A DNA stretch of 54,191 nucleotides from Paraburkholderia solisilvae (GTDB taxonomy: Bacteria; Pseudomonadota; Gammaproteobacteria; Burkholderiales; Burkholderiaceae). The notes beneath the pieces are model-generated. The model was given only the letters and a program-made list of their open reading frames with translations. It was not told the origin of the DNA and did no database searches. Where the stretch lies: the NCBI RefSeq assembly GCF_902859875.1, contig NZ_CADIKF010000050.1:1-54191 (forward strand), given 5' to 3'. A program made the translations under genes and the position numbers. This document shows, piece by piece, positions 17,401 through 25,455 of this stretch (its first letter is position 1; every line of letters begins with the position of its first letter).

Positions 17401-17420
17401 CGGCGAGGAGCGCCTCGCCG
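17401..17420. terminator. GC hairpin between convergent uvrA and tonB operon
   Basis: CGGCGAGG and CCTCGCCG form an 8-bp stem around AGCG, 26 nt after the uvrA stop. There is no T-run, so termination activity is uncertain. The surrounding 160 nt hold no gene. Confidence 0.35.
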
Positions 17421-17534
17421 TACGGTACGCTGCATGTCGGCTGCCGTCTCGTGTCGCTTGAAATTGCCGCCGTATGTCGGTCAGTCGGTCGCCGCCGTGC
17501 CGCTTGCAAGCGCAGCAAAGTTTGGCGTCGACGC

Positions 17535-18416
17535 TCAGTCGACGTTGAAATGCACGCGAATATCCTGCGTGCTTTCAACCGCTTCGCCGTTTTTCATCGC
17601 CGGGAAAAAGCGCCATTTTTTCAGCGCGTCGAGCAGTAGCTGATTGAGCCGCGGATTGTGCGTCGGCTTGATCAGCTCGACGTCGACCGACCCGTCGCGA
17701 TGAACCGAGAAGCGGGCGGTCGCGACTGCCTGAAACGCGTCCTCGCGCAAGTCGTCGGGTAACGACGGCAGCGGTTGCAGAATCGGATGCGCAGCGCCGT
17801 TGCCGGCGCTCGACGATGAGTCCTGCGTCGCCGATCGGGCAGGTGTTGGCGCGGATTGAGACTGCGAGGCCGTTGCAGACGGCGTGGCGTTCGGCGCCTG
17901 TGCGGCAGACGGCGTGGGCGGCATCGGCGGTGTCAGCGGCGCAGGCTGCGTGTCCGGTGCGACAGGCGCCGTGACAACAGCTGGCGCAGTGTGTTGCTGC
18001 ACGTCGCGAGAGGGTGTCACGGACGTGGGCGCAGTAAGCGCCGGCGCCGGGCCGCGACGCGCCGTTTGCGCAGGATTCGTCTGCGTGGCGGTTGCCGTCG
18101 GCGTGCGCGGCACGCGCGGCGTCTGAACCGCGCGCGCGCTCGCCGGCCGTTGCGGCTGCTGCGTGGCTGGCGACGGCTGCCGCGCGGGCTGCGACGGCGG
18201 CGGTTCGGGCGGCGGCAAGCGCACCAGCCGCACATCGAAGGCGACCGGCCTGGGCGCTTTCACCTGATCGTCGGCGCGCCACAGCCCGCGCACGAAACCC
18301 ACCGCGAACCCGAGCCAGATCGCCACGGCCAGCAGCACGCAGAGCAACGCACGCGGCCCGCGCGCATCGAGCATGCTGCCGACGCGCATCCGTTTGCCGG
18401 CCGCCTTATTGGTCAC
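17535..18416 (-). CDS. tonB: TonB-family energy transducer
   Basis: About 293 residues from a GTG at 18416, which overlaps the exbD end; an ATG at 18389 is an alternative start. It has one N-terminal membrane span (A-L-L-C-V-L-L-A-V-A-I-W), a long Pro/Ala/Thr-rich periplasm-spanning middle (about 65-220) and a C-terminal TonB domain with F-S-V-H-R-D-G-S-V and the W-R-F-F-P segment. It transmits proton-motive force from ExbBD to outer-membrane receptors. Last gene of a receptor-exbB-exbD-tonB operon, so it is probably dedicated to the receptor encoded upstream. No terminator with a T-run follows. Confidence 0.88.
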   Translation of the reverse strand: MTNKAAGKRMRVGSMLDARGPRALLCVLLAVAIWLGFAVGFVRGLWRADDQVKAPRPVAFDVRLVRLPPPEPPPSQPARQPSPATQQPQRPASARAVQTPRVPRTPTATATQTNPAQTARRGPAPALTAPTSVTPSRDVQQHTAPAVVTAPVAPDTQPAPLTPPMPPTPSAAQAPNATPSATASQSQSAPTPARSATQDSSSSAGNGAAHPILQPLPSLPDDLREDAFQAVATARFSVHRDGSVDVELIKPTHNPRLNQLLLDALKKWRFFPAMKNGEAVESTQDIRVHFNVD

Positions 18417-18807
18417 GCTGGACGGCCACCAGAAAATGACCGGCGCCGCCTTCGCGTGCGCGCAACATCGCCTGAACCACGACGCCATTTGCCGCGCCCG
18501 CATCCGCCGCGATCACGACATTGCCGTCCGGCCCGACGAGCCGGCGGATCGTCGCCGCGACCTGGTCGAGCGTAACCCGTTGCCGGTTGATTTCGATATT
18601 GCCGTCGCGCGTCACCGCGAGCGTCAGCGGCTGCTGTTGCGCCAACGCCTGCGCATGCCCTTGCGGCAGATTCAGCCGGATCGCGTCGAGCCGCTGCATC
18701 GACAGCGAGGTCAGCATAAACGTCGCGAGCAGGAAGAACATCACATCGATCATCGGAATGATTTCGATGCGGCCGCGCTTCGCGGTCCGGGAGCGCCGCA
18801 GCTTCAT
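18406..18807 (-). CDS. exbD: ExbD/TolR-family biopolymer transporter
   Basis: A 133-residue protein starting MKLRRSR, with a single N-terminal membrane span containing the essential Asp in I-I-P-M-I-D-V-M-F-F-L-L (Asp about 22) and a periplasmic domain. Length and layout fit ExbD. Its start overlaps the exbB stop, and its end overlaps the tonB start, indicating tight translational coupling. It forms the proton channel with ExbB that energises TonB. TolR is the alternative family; the neighbouring TonB and receptor favour ExbD. Confidence 0.9.
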   Translation of the reverse strand: MKLRRSRTAKRGRIEIIPMIDVMFFLLATFMLTSLSMQRLDAIRLNLPQGHAQALAQQQPLTLAVTRDGNIEINRQRVTLDQVAATIRRLVGPDGNVVIAADAGAANGVVVQAMLRAREGGAGHFLVAVQRDQ

Positions 18808-19454
18808 GTTGCCGTGCCGACCGTGCCGGCGGCGCCGTCCCTGACCGACGTGCGTTCGCGGGCGAGCCGCACATCGGCGAGCCACGCGCTCGCGAACGCC
18901 TCGAGTTCTTCGACGAGCCGGTCGATGCGCCGCGCAAAGTAGTTGAACGCAAACAGCGCGACGAGCGCGATGACGAGACCGAGCGCGGTCGCGACCAGCG
19001 CCTGCGCGACGCCGCCGGTCACGCCGGTCGGATTGACGAGCCCATTGCCGCCGATCAGCCGGAATGCGTGCATCATGCCGACGATCGTGCCGAGCAGCCC
19101 GACGAGCGGCGCGGCCGTGACGATCGTTTCGAGCACCCACAAGCCGCGCGACATGTCGCGCTGCACGTCGAGCGCGACCGCGCTCGCGCGTTCCTCGATC
19201 CACCAGACCGGCTTCGCGAATTGACCGACGAGCGGCGTCAGCAGCCGGCGCAGCGCATGCTGCGGCGGCAGCGTGGCGAGCAGCGCGCTGACGTCGCCGC
19301 CGTAAGACGCGATGCCCGGCACCTGCGCGAAGCGCCAGAACACATAGAGCCGATCGAGGATGATAAAGAGCGCGATGAGCGCGAGCAGCGTGAGCGGATA
19401 GACGATCCACCCCGCCACGCGCGCCGCTTCGACAATACCGAGCCAGTCTTGCAT
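18804..19454 (-). CDS. exbB: ExbB/MotA/TolQ-family proton channel
   Basis: A 216-residue membrane protein from the ATG at 19454, preceded by GGGAAG. It has an N-terminal span (about 14-34) and the paired spans of the MotA/TolQ/ExbB domain: A-A-P-L-V-G-L-L-G-T-I-V-G-M near 113 and T-A-L-G-L-V-I-A-L-V-A near 156, with the conserved Gly-rich and Thr positions. An upstream in-frame extension exists but lies in the intergenic gap and lacks a ribosome site. It sits 28 nt after the receptor gene. It pairs with ExbD to drive TonB. Confidence 0.92.
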   Translation of the reverse strand: MQDWLGIVEAARVAGWIVYPLTLLALIALFIILDRLYVFWRFAQVPGIASYGGDVSALLATLPPQHALRRLLTPLVGQFAKPVWWIEERASAVALDVQRDMSRGLWVLETIVTAAPLVGLLGTIVGMMHAFRLIGGNGLVNPTGVTGGVAQALVATALGLVIALVALFAFNYFARRIDRLVEELEAFASAWLADVRLARERTSVRDGAAGTVGTAT

Positions 19455-19482
19455 CGAATCTTCCCGTGGAACGTGAACTGCT

Positions 19483-21834
19483 TCAGAAGTACTTCGTGAC
19501 GCCCGCATAGAACGCGCGATACGGGCCGAACTGCGGTGCGCCGACGCCGATGCCGGAACCGTCGCGCAGCTCATACACGCGGCCGAACGCGTTCACCACC
19601 GAGGCGCGCACGTCGACCTTGCCGACCACCGGCGCATGGATGTGGTCGATCACGCCGAAATTGAACTGCGCGTAGAGCGGCAGCTTGTCGGTGTTCGCAA
19701 AGCCCGCGCGCAGCCCGCTGCCGACCGTGCCGTCCGCGGTGAAGGTGAACGTATGCCACGTGTACGCACCGCCCAGCGACGCGGTCACGCTCTGATCGTG
19801 ATCGAGGAACACGAAATTTTTCGCGATGAACGCGAGCTCGTCGGCGCCGAAGTTGAACTGCGCGGAATCGATGTCCTTGCCCTGCGCACGGCTATACGCG
19901 AGGTTCAGGTACGCGGAGACGTTTTCGTGCTTGTAGTTCGCGGTGAACTCGAGACCATAGACGCGCCCGTACCGGTAGTTGAACGGCGCGAAGATCAGCG
20001 CGGTGCCGAACTGGCCTTCGTCGAGCAGGTTGTGCGCTTTCTTGTAGTACGCGTCGAGCCCGACGGTCACGTCCGAGCCGAGGCGCTGCGTGACGCCGAG
20101 ATCGAAGTAGTCGTCGCGTTCCGGCTGCACCGGGTCGTTTTGCGTGACTTCGGGCGCGTTGGTCGTGCCGGCGAAGCGGCCGATCGTGCCGCTCGTCACC
20201 AGTTCGAACGACGGCGGCGTGAAGTAGCGCGCAAAGCCGGCGTGCAGCGTGGTCGCGGGCGTCAGCTGGTAGACGGCGCCGATGCGCGGGCTGAACTGAT
20301 GAGCGGTCACGAACTCGTCCATGCCGTCGTAGCGCAGACCGTAGTTCAGCGTCAGCTTGCTGGTGATTTTCCACTCGTCCTGCAGATACGCGCTGTACAG
20401 ATAGCCGGTCTTGCTGCTCGAATCCTGCAGCGTCATCGGCACGTCGGATGCCTGATTGCCGTCGGCGTCGGTCGGAAACACCGACACCGTGTCGCTGAAC
20501 TGCGCGTGTTCCTGCTGCAGCTGCACGCCGGCGCGCAACGTGTGCGCGCCGTTCAGACGCCACGTCGTATCGGCTTGCAGACCGTTCGAGGTGTCGTTGT
20601 GGAAGTCGTTCGACGCGACGCCGTTGAAGATCAGATCGCCGATCGGATCGCCATTGAACTGCGTACGCGTATAGCGCGTGAAGAACGCGACCTGATAGTC
20701 GAACGCGGCCCCGTTCGTGCCTTGCAACGCGACCACCGCGTAGTTGGTCAACTCCGACTGCGTCTCGTTGAGGTTCGCCGAATTGAAGGTCGGCGTGCCG
20801 GCCAGCGTAAACACCTGCGGCAGACCCGGCGTGTTCGGAATCTCGAACTGGTTGGCCGCCGTGCCGAACATCACGGAAATACGCGTGAGCGGATTGATCA
20901 GATACGACATGTAGCCGAACGCGTCGCCCTGGCGCGTGTGGTCGTGAATCGGAGACGGGCTCGCGGTCGGCGCCTCGATGCCGAGGTTGTTGACGCCCAG
21001 CGAGCCGGTGAAGAAGTAGCTGAAGTCGCCTTTGCTGCCGTACACGTCGGCGCTCGTGCGCAGCGTCTGATGGCTGCCGCCGAATACGTCGATCGAGCCG
21101 CCGTCGCCGGCGTCGCCGTTCCTGGTATGGATATCGACCACGCCGGCCGTGCGGTCGCCATACTGCGCCGGCAATGCTCCGGTCAGCAGATTCACCTGGT
21201 CGATGATGCGCGTATCGAACGATTGACCGAAGCCGCTGATCGGCTCGGGAATCTGAATGCCGTTGATCCGGTATTGCAGGTCCGCATGATCGCCGCGCAC
21301 GTGCACCTGGCCGAACGAGTCGTCGACCACACCGGGCGCCTGCAGCAGCACCTGGTTCAACGGCGTGTTTTCGCCCTGCGGCATCTGCTGGATATCGGCA
21401 CTCGTGATGCGGTAGATGCTGCTGCCGGTCTCGGGCAACAGCCCGTTGCGCGCCTGATCAAGCCGCTTGGCGTTGACGTTGACATCGAGCGTGTCGTCTT
21501 TCTTGAGCGTGAGCGCAAGCGGTGCGGCCGTGCCGCCCGTCGTATCGGCGAGCTTCGTGGTCGCCGCGAAGCCGGTTGCGGTGACGGCAACCGCATATGC
21601 GCCGGGCGCGACGTCGTGCAGTTCGAAGTGACCTTGCGCATCCGTGCTTGCATGGCCGGCATCGCCGCCGCTCGAGGTCTTCAGCTGGATATCCGCATGC
21701 GGGATCGGCTTGCCGTTCGGGTCCTGCACGGTGCCGCTCAATGTCGTGGCCGAAGCGGCCGCCCAGGTGTGGCTGCCGGCAAGCGCCGCGAACAGCAGCA
21801 CGGCCGCTTGCGCGATGTGTGTGCGAGATTTCAT
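19483..21834 (-). CDS. TonB-dependent outer-membrane receptor with carboxypeptidase-regulatory domain
   Basis: A 783-residue receptor with a signal peptide cleaved near residue 26, a carboxypeptidase-regulatory-like domain (about 32-105; G-T-V-Q-D-P-N-G-K-P-I-P), a plug (about 125-245; V-H-V-R-G-D-H-A-D-L-Q-Y) and a 22-strand-type barrel ending in Phe. First gene of an operon with its own exbB, exbD and tonB. A Zur-like box lies 173 nt upstream, suggesting zinc (or another scarce metal complex) as cargo, but the barrel lacks the His-rich loop of Neisseria ZnuD. The family includes carbohydrate and metallophore receptors, so the substrate remains open. Confidence 0.9.
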   Translation of the reverse strand: MKSRTHIAQAAVLLFAALAGSHTWAAASATTLSGTVQDPNGKPIPHADIQLKTSSGGDAGHASTDAQGHFELHDVAPGAYAVAVTATGFAATTKLADTTGGTAAPLALTLKKDDTLDVNVNAKRLDQARNGLLPETGSSIYRITSADIQQMPQGENTPLNQVLLQAPGVVDDSFGQVHVRGDHADLQYRINGIQIPEPISGFGQSFDTRIIDQVNLLTGALPAQYGDRTAGVVDIHTRNGDAGDGGSIDVFGGSHQTLRTSADVYGSKGDFSYFFTGSLGVNNLGIEAPTASPSPIHDHTRQGDAFGYMSYLINPLTRISVMFGTAANQFEIPNTPGLPQVFTLAGTPTFNSANLNETQSELTNYAVVALQGTNGAAFDYQVAFFTRYTRTQFNGDPIGDLIFNGVASNDFHNDTSNGLQADTTWRLNGAHTLRAGVQLQQEHAQFSDTVSVFPTDADGNQASDVPMTLQDSSSKTGYLYSAYLQDEWKITSKLTLNYGLRYDGMDEFVTAHQFSPRIGAVYQLTPATTLHAGFARYFTPPSFELVTSGTIGRFAGTTNAPEVTQNDPVQPERDDYFDLGVTQRLGSDVTVGLDAYYKKAHNLLDEGQFGTALIFAPFNYRYGRVYGLEFTANYKHENVSAYLNLAYSRAQGKDIDSAQFNFGADELAFIAKNFVFLDHDQSVTASLGGAYTWHTFTFTADGTVGSGLRAGFANTDKLPLYAQFNFGVIDHIHAPVVGKVDVRASVVNAFGRVYELRDGSGIGVGAPQFGPYRAFYAGVTKYF

Positions 21835-22006
21835 CCGGAAAAATGTTTTCGAGTTGTTGGTCTTCTTTCAGGCCCGCTCTGGCTATCCGATGGCTATTGC
21901 GCGGCGGGCTCCCGTGGCTGCGCGGTGGTGATGCGGTCATCTCTACGGCCGCTTGAGATCGCTTGAAGCCGCTTTGAGGCCGATCCGTCGTCATGCGCAG
22001 CGGGGC

Positions 22007-22027
22007 AAATGATATAACATAACATTT
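22007..22027. promoter_or_regulatory. Zur-like operator
   Basis: The 21-bp element reads AAATGATATA-A-CATAACATTT. Its two arms match each other at 8 of 10 positions when inverted, and each differs by one base from the Zur half-site of AAATGTTATA type. It stands out in an AT-rich patch between the divergent receptor operon and the glutathione transferase gene. Fur boxes are related; the A-A-A-T-G ends favour Zur. Confidence 0.65.
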
Positions 22028-22276
22028 CAAATCGACATTAAATATTTGCGATTCATCGGGTCGAGCATGCATTGGTGGGGCGCTTTGCATTTGCCGCGCG
22101 GGGAGGGGTGCGGGCTGGCGGTCCGGTCGGGCAGCGCCGGACAATGGCAAGTGGAATGGTTATATTGGGCGTGTCGCGTACGTGACGGCCGTTCGATTAG
22201 CGGTCGCCGTATTGCCGTATTGGCGCCCGGATGCGATCGCACCGTGCCGCGTTCGAATAAAAGAGGAGACAACCCG

Positions 22277-22981
22277 ATGACCGATCTTTCCACTTTCCCG
22301 ATCACGGCTCGCTGGCCGGCGCAGCATCCCGATCGTCTGCAGCTGTATTCGATGCCGACGCCGAACGGCGTGAAGGTGTCGATCATGCTGGAGGAAACCG
22401 GCTTGCCTTATGAGCCGCATCGTGTGAACTTCGATACGGAAGACCAGAAGTCAGCCGCGTTTCGCGCGCTGAACCCGAACGCGAAAATCCCCGCGATCAT
22501 CGATCCGAATGGGCCGCAAGGGCAGCCGCTCGCGCTGTTCGAGTCCGGCGCGATCCTGCTGTATCTGGCGGACAAGACCGGTCAGCTCATTGCGCAAAAC
22601 CCCGCTGAGCGCTACGAAACGATTCAATGGCTGATGTTCCAGATGGGCGGCATCGGGCCGATGTTCGGACAGGTCGGGTTCTTCAACAAGTTTGCCGGCA
22701 AGGACTATGAAGACAAGCGTCCGCGCGACCGCTATGCCGGCGAAGCGCGGCGTCTGCTCAATGTGCTCGACGACCGGCTCGCGGGCCGGCCATGGATGAT
22801 GGGCGACGCTTATACGATTGCCGATATCGCGGTGTTTCCGTGGGTGCGCAATCTGACCGGCTTCTATGAAGCCGGCGAACTGGTCGGCATCGCGGATTTC
22901 AAACATGTCACGCGTGTGCTCGATGCATTCGTCGCGCGCCCCGCAGTCGCGCGCGGCTTGACGATTCCGCAACCAGGCTGA
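22277..22981 (+). CDS. glutathione S-transferase, YfcG/YghU (nu-class) type
   Basis: A 234-residue two-domain protein: thioredoxin-fold N-terminal half (Y-S-M-P-T-P-N-G-V-K near 25, N-A-K-I-P-A near 67, E-S-G-A-I-L near 87) and helical C-terminal half (D-A-Y-T-I-A-D-I-A near 176). The T-P-N-G motif and the insertion in the first domain fit nu-class enzymes with glutathionyl disulfide reductase activity. The start follows AGAGGAGAC. The upstream 440 bp hold the Zur-like box and otherwise no gene. Cytoplasmic; physiological substrate unknown. Confidence 0.88.
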   Translation: MTDLSTFPITARWPAQHPDRLQLYSMPTPNGVKVSIMLEETGLPYEPHRVNFDTEDQKSAAFRALNPNAKIPAIIDPNGPQGQPLALFESGAILLYLADKTGQLIAQNPAERYETIQWLMFQMGGIGPMFGQVGFFNKFAGKDYEDKRPRDRYAGEARRLLNVLDDRLAGRPWMMGDAYTIADIAVFPWVRNLTGFYEAGELVGIADFKHVTRVLDAFVARPAVARGLTIPQPG

Positions 22982-23355
22982 GCGTCGGCGCCTTCACGCT
23001 TGTGCGCAGCCGCGCGCGATCACACAAAAAAGTCCGCGCGACTGGCCGATCGGCATATTGCGGCAGACCTCGTGCATCACGGAAGATAGACCTCACACGG
23101 CGCGGGCGCTCAGGTGTTTTTCGTTGCCCGCAGCCGTGGATCAGGTACCCGTATCGAGCGCGGCAGGACCGCGTGAAGGCTGCGCTTTTGCTCCCGTTTT
23201 CCTTGCAGTTTTTTTCTCGGATGGCGGCGCAAACAGCACGCGGAAAGACACGGTTCGCTGTATCGCGTCCCTCGCGAAAACCAGTCGCAGTGCGATGTTT
23301 CGATGAGGCAAAGAGCATGCAGCGGCACGGGGCGGTCCTGCCCGGTTCCGTACTA
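22982..23355. other. intergenic, no gene supported
   Basis: Between the transferase and the higBA promoter I see no reading frame with a ribosome site and no clear terminator. The stretch is somewhat less GC-rich toward the right end. Confidence 0.5.
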
Positions 23356-23384
23356 TTGTAAAGCTTCGGTTTACAGTTTATAGT
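23356..23384 (+). promoter_or_regulatory. higBA promoter with embedded palindromic operator
   Basis: TTGTAA (23356-23361) and TATAGT (23379-23384) are spaced by 17 nt. Overlapping them, TGTAAAGCTTCGGTTTACA (23357-23375) is a perfect 6-bp inverted repeat, flanked more distantly by ACTAT and ATAGT. This is the layout expected for autorepression by the HigA antitoxin. Confidence 0.7.
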
Positions 23385-23443
23385 GGTGTCTGTGCGGGAT
23401 GAGGACAACGCCGTGAGGCAGGCGCGGTCCCGGAAGATCGAAG

Positions 23444-23722
23444 ATGATCAAATCATTCAGGCACAAAGGCCTTGAGCGTTTTTTTCTGACAGGCTGCGAA
23501 AGCGGCATACAGCCGGCGCATGCGGCGAAGCTGCAACGTCAACTGGGCGTGTTGAACCGGGCGAAAATCCCGGCGGATATGAACCAGTTCGGCTGGGGGT
23601 TGCATGAGTTGCAGGGCAACCGGAAAAGTTGCTGGTCGGTTCAGGTGAATAGCCACTGGCGGTTGACGTTCGAGTTCGACGAGGGAGATGTCATTCTCGT
23701 CAACTATGAGAACTATCACTAA
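23444..23722 (+). CDS. higB: HigB-type toxin (RelE superfamily mRNA interferase)
   Basis: A 92-residue basic protein starting M-I-K-S-F-R-H-K-G-L. It shows HigB-family features: the L-N-R-A-K segment near 37, the H-E-L-Q-G-N-R-K-S-C-W-S-V block near 54, the N-S-H-W-R-L-T-F core near 68 and a C-terminal Y-E-N-Y-H. The family cleaves mRNA on the ribosome. Toxin-first order, with the HTH antitoxin 73 nt downstream, is typical of higBA. GGAAG precedes the start. Full length. Confidence 0.92.
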   Translation: MIKSFRHKGLERFFLTGCESGIQPAHAAKLQRQLGVLNRAKIPADMNQFGWGLHELQGNRKSCWSVQVNSHWRLTFEFDEGDVILVNYENYH

Positions 23723-23795
23723 GGTGGTTGCGCATTGCCGGCGCCGAAGCATGGCGTCTTGTCGGTTTTCTTGTATTTCTTGTAGAGAGGTGTTT

Positions 23796-24116
23796 ATGGC
23801 CAAGATGTTCAATCCTCCGCATCCCGGCGCGATCCTGCGCGAAGATGTGCTGCCCGCGCTGCAGTTGAGTGTGACGGAGGCCGCGAGCCAGTTGGGCGTA
23901 TCGCGTGTGATGCTGTCGCGTGTGTTGAACGAACGGGCGGGCGTCACGGCGGAAATGGCATTGCGTATCGAAGCGTGGCTCGGTGTCGAGCGCGGCGGCC
24001 GCGCCGACCTATGGCTCGGTTTGCAGGTGGATTACGACTTGTGGCAAGCGCGCAAGCATGCGCCGAAGAAGGTCAAGCCGGCGCCGACGCCTGACGGCTT
24101 GCGAGCCGTCGCCTGA
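23796..24116 (+). CDS. higA: HigA-type antitoxin (XRE family HTH)
   Basis: A 106-residue protein starting M-A-K-M-F after AGAGAGG. The N-terminal two-thirds is an XRE helix-turn-helix (H-P-G-A-I-L-R-E, then E-A-A-S-Q-L-G-V-S-R-V-M-L-S-R-V-L-N near 33, and M-A-L-R-I-E near 60), the VapI/HigA subfamily. It neutralises HigB and represses the promoter at 23356. A short basic tail (K-H-A-P-K-K-V-K) ends the protein. Confidence 0.92.
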   Translation: MAKMFNPPHPGAILREDVLPALQLSVTEAASQLGVSRVMLSRVLNERAGVTAEMALRIEAWLGVERGGRADLWLGLQVDYDLWQARKHAPKKVKPAPTPDGLRAVA

Positions 24117-24250
24117 TGTGCGGGCGTCACGCTATGCCGGAGTGGGGAAGGCTTCGGTATGGCGCGCTGCGCATGTGAGGCAGGCAGTGCGTGTCAGCAG
24201 GCTGACTACATGTCATTTCGCATGAGTCGCCCGTGCCGGGGCGAATTGTG

Positions 24251-25165
24251 TCAACGCTTTGACGCCTTTACGAACGACTCGCCGCTACGAACGACTCGCC
24301 GTGATGAACGACTCGCCGTGATGAACGACTCAATTGCATCGTCGAGTGCGCCGGGTGTTTCGACATGCGGCGAGTGGCCGCAATTTCCCAGCTTGACCCG
24401 CTTTGTATGCGGAACCTCATCGGCAATCCGCTCAATTTGCGCCATCGTTCCATAGTGATCGTCGCAGCCCTGTACGGCGAGCAGAGGGCAGCGAATCGCA
24501 GGCAGTAACTCCACAATGTTCCATGTCCTGAACGCCGGGCTGAGCCAGATATCGCTCCAGCCGTAAAACGCGGAGTCGACATCGGCATGATAGCGAGCGA
24601 GCTTGTCGCGTAAATTGCCTTGCTCGTAGGCCATTCTGGATTCGACGATTCCTTCGATCGACACCGCTTCGACAAAAACGTGCGGCGCGATCACCACGGC
24701 TCCCGCAAGCGCACGCACATAGGCGCTCGCGTACAGCAGCGCAATCGACGCGCCGTCGCTATGGCCGATCAGCCACATGCGGGCACGCTCCGCGGCGCCG
24801 ACGCCGAGCACATCGAGCAGCGCGGGCAACACGTCGCGTGCCTGGGTTGCCAGGTAATCGACGGGCAGCTTCATGTCGTGTGGGCGTGGCGTCGAGCGCC
24901 CATAACCGGGGCGGGAATAGACGAGGCCGCGCATGCCCAGCCGGTCGCACAATGACTGCGGCCAGTTTTTCCACATGGCGACCGAGCCGAGCCCTTCGTG
25001 CAGGAACACGGCGAGCGGCGCGTCACGCCAATGCGGGTTGAGCCACCGGTACTCGAGGGCGAGCGCAGGATGGGCTGCACTCGAAGGCAGTTCGGCAAAT
25101 GCGCTGCGGGCAGTGTGCGCAGGGCCACCGTCGGGGGCGGGAGCGGGCTCGATTGGACTGTGCAT
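24251..25165 (-). CDS. alpha/beta hydrolase
   Basis: A 304-residue alpha/beta hydrolase. The oxyanion segment H-E-G-L-G is at 56-60, the nucleophile elbow G-H-S-D-G has Ser136, a candidate acid lies in Q-G-C-D-D-H-Y near 230 and the histidine in G-H-S-P-H near 262. Substrate unknown; related proteins hydrolyse esters, lactones or C-C bonds. An N-terminal Pro/Ala-rich stretch (1-35) precedes the fold. The last 20 residues are encoded by a 17-bp tandem repeat, so the C-terminus looks recently altered. GGAGG lies 11 nt before the start. It stands alone. Confidence 0.8.
   Translation of the reverse strand: MHSPIEPAPAPDGGPAHTARSAFAELPSSAAHPALALEYRWLNPHWRDAPLAVFLHEGLGSVAMWKNWPQSLCDRLGMRGLVYSRPGYGRSTPRPHDMKLPVDYLATQARDVLPALLDVLGVGAAERARMWLIGHSDGASIALLYASAYVRALAGAVVIAPHVFVEAVSIEGIVESRMAYEQGNLRDKLARYHADVDSAFYGWSDIWLSPAFRTWNIVELLPAIRCPLLAVQGCDDHYGTMAQIERIADEVPHTKRVKLGNCGHSPHVETPGALDDAIESFITASRSSRRVVRSGESFVKASKR
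24272..24339. repeat. four copies of a 17-bp tandem repeat
   Basis: Units start at 24272, 24289, 24306 and 24323 with core GAACGACTCGCCG; the last unit diverges after GAACGACTC. They overlap the 3' end of the hydrolase gene. Because 17 is not a multiple of 3, a copy-number change would shift the reading frame at its C-terminus. Confidence 0.85.
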
Positions 25166-25353
25166 TGCGTCGACGGCCTCCGTGAACGGTTGTTGCAGAG
25201 CATCGCATACCTGACCTTTCCGGCTGCGTCGCGCGCCGGTGCCCGCGCCGGTGCCAGTTAAGCGAGGTTTGCCCGGTAGACATGCGTCTTGCCAAACTTG
25301 CGGTTTCGGTCTAGCTTATTCCGCCATCGCATATGTTTAAAGCGCAAAATGCG

Positions 25354-25382
25354 TTGCCGAAATAAAGGCCGTTTGCTACAGT
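25354..25382 (+). promoter_or_regulatory. candidate promoter of the amino acid ABC operon
   Basis: TTGCCG (25354-25359) and TACAGT (25377-25382), spaced by 17 nt, lie 74 nt before the binding-protein start. Each hexamer matches consensus at four of six positions. Confidence 0.4.
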
Positions 25383-25455
25383 CCGCGCACTCTGCGGCGC
25401 GTCTGTCAGTTGCAGACATCGCCTTGACGGAAAAACAAATCAGGAGCTCATAGTC

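Noticed and set aside
19636..21966. Long plus-strand open frame antisense to the TonB-dependent receptor
   Set aside because: No ribosome site or recognisable motifs; the receptor has a full signal peptide, plug and barrel.
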